NCBI GenBank assembly: GCA_002778535.1
Contig: PFBP01000053.1
Location: forward strand, 1-5,242
Reading direction: 5' to 3'
DNA length: 5,242 bases
Origin: Candidatus Kuenenbacteria bacterium CG10_big_fil_rev_8_21_14_0_10_36_11
GTDB lineage: Bacteria; Patescibacteriota; Patescibacteriia; UBA2196
The notes under the pieces are model-generated. The model was not told the DNA's origin. It was given only the letters and a program-made list of their open reading frames with translations, and searched no databases. Position 1 is the first letter of the stretch. Each line of letters opens with the position of its first letter. The position numbers were made by a program, and so were the translations under genes. Positions 5,127 to 5,242 of this stretch are shown piece after piece.

Positions 5127-5155
5127 AAAATTAAAAATCTGCTTAATAAAGCAGA
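5127..5155 (-). terminator. Intrinsic terminator (attenuator) in the rplJ leader
   Basis: On the minus strand TCTGCTT (5155-5149) pairs perfectly with AAGCAGA (5144-5138) around a TATT loop, followed by TTTTTAATTTT. This is a classical Rho-independent terminator placed before the start codon of rplJ, as expected for attenuation. Its first three stem bases are also needed by the antiterminator pairing with 5227-5234. Confidence 0.85.
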
Positions 5156-5234
5156 CTGCGTAAAAATGGCTTAAAATAGCCAAATTTTATTTCCTGTGCA
5201 GGATTTATCCGCGCCATTGGCAAACCCGCAGTCT
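5153..5234 (-). promoter_or_regulatory. Antiterminator pairing of the rplJ leader
   Basis: AGACTGCG (5234-5227, minus strand) is an exact reverse complement of CGCAGTCT (5160-5153), an 8-bp long-range pairing across the leader. It takes bases 5153-5155 from the terminator stem and 5227-5230 from the L10-binding stem, so it excludes both. A further small hairpin, TGGCT/AGCCA (5167-5171 with 5178-5182), sits between the arms. Confidence 0.75.
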
Positions 5235-5242
5235 TAGGGAAT
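5197..5242 (-). promoter_or_regulatory. Ribosomal protein L10 leader, 5' end cut by the window
   Basis: The minus strand carries AAGACTGCGGG followed by a short hairpin (TGCC-AA-TGGC type) and then AATCCTGCACAGG. This matches in order the conserved core of the L10 leader known from Firmicutes (AGACTGYAGG ... ATCCTGCCGAGG, from memory). TGCGGG (5230-5225) pairs with CCTGCA (5202-5197), with one G-U. In Bacillus subtilis L10-L12 complex binds this element and causes termination. The position just upstream of rplJ supports the call. The 5' part of the leader and the main promoter lie beyond 5242. Confidence 0.85.

Overview
The window is AT-rich bacterial DNA (by eye about one third GC) with compact spacing, no visible Shine-Dalgarno sites and five genes that all end in TAA. 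The protein styles (a short ribosomal L10, an Asn/Lys/Ile-rich membrane protein, and a small protein of a type I associate with Patescibacteria) suggest a member of the Candidate Phyla Radiation, probably Parcubacteria-like. This placement is an inference from style and recollection, not a search. Glycine is encoded by GGN and long frames contain no TGA, so the UGA=Gly code of Gracilibacteria/SR1 is unlikely.

Layout from left to right. Positions 1-120 are non-coding and hold a two-hairpin REP-like repeat and a possible parA terminator. parA (Soj-type ATPase) lies on the minus strand at 121-891. Its leader carries heptamer repeats and an extended -10 promoter. This promoter sits directly after the terminator of the next minus-strand gene, a conserved-looking hypothetical at 1045-1812. 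That gene diverges from a 684-residue plus-strand membrane protein (1891-3945) across a 78-bp spacer containing two back-to-back sigma70-type promoters. The plus-strand promoter is placed so that transcription should start on the ATG itself. The large protein looks like a catalytically dead PPM/PP2C-like domain, then a basic linker, one membrane helix, a helical/coiled stretch and a C-terminal beta-propeller-like domain. A strong symmetrical terminator follows it, shared with the convergent rplJ-rplL operon (4060-5081, minus strand).

The right end (5082-5242) is the leader of rplJ-rplL. It contains the recognisable core of the ribosomal protein L10 leader, an 8-bp antiterminator pairing and an intrinsic terminator. 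These form mutually exclusive structures that would let excess L10-L12 complex switch off its own operon. The 5' end of the leader lies outside the window.

The most interesting signals are: the complete attenuation switch in this lineage; the pseudophosphatase-membrane-propeller protein with its divergent partner; the leaderless geometry of the divergent promoters; and 7-nt periodic repeats that end 9-10 nt before three start codons lacking Shine-Dalgarno sites.
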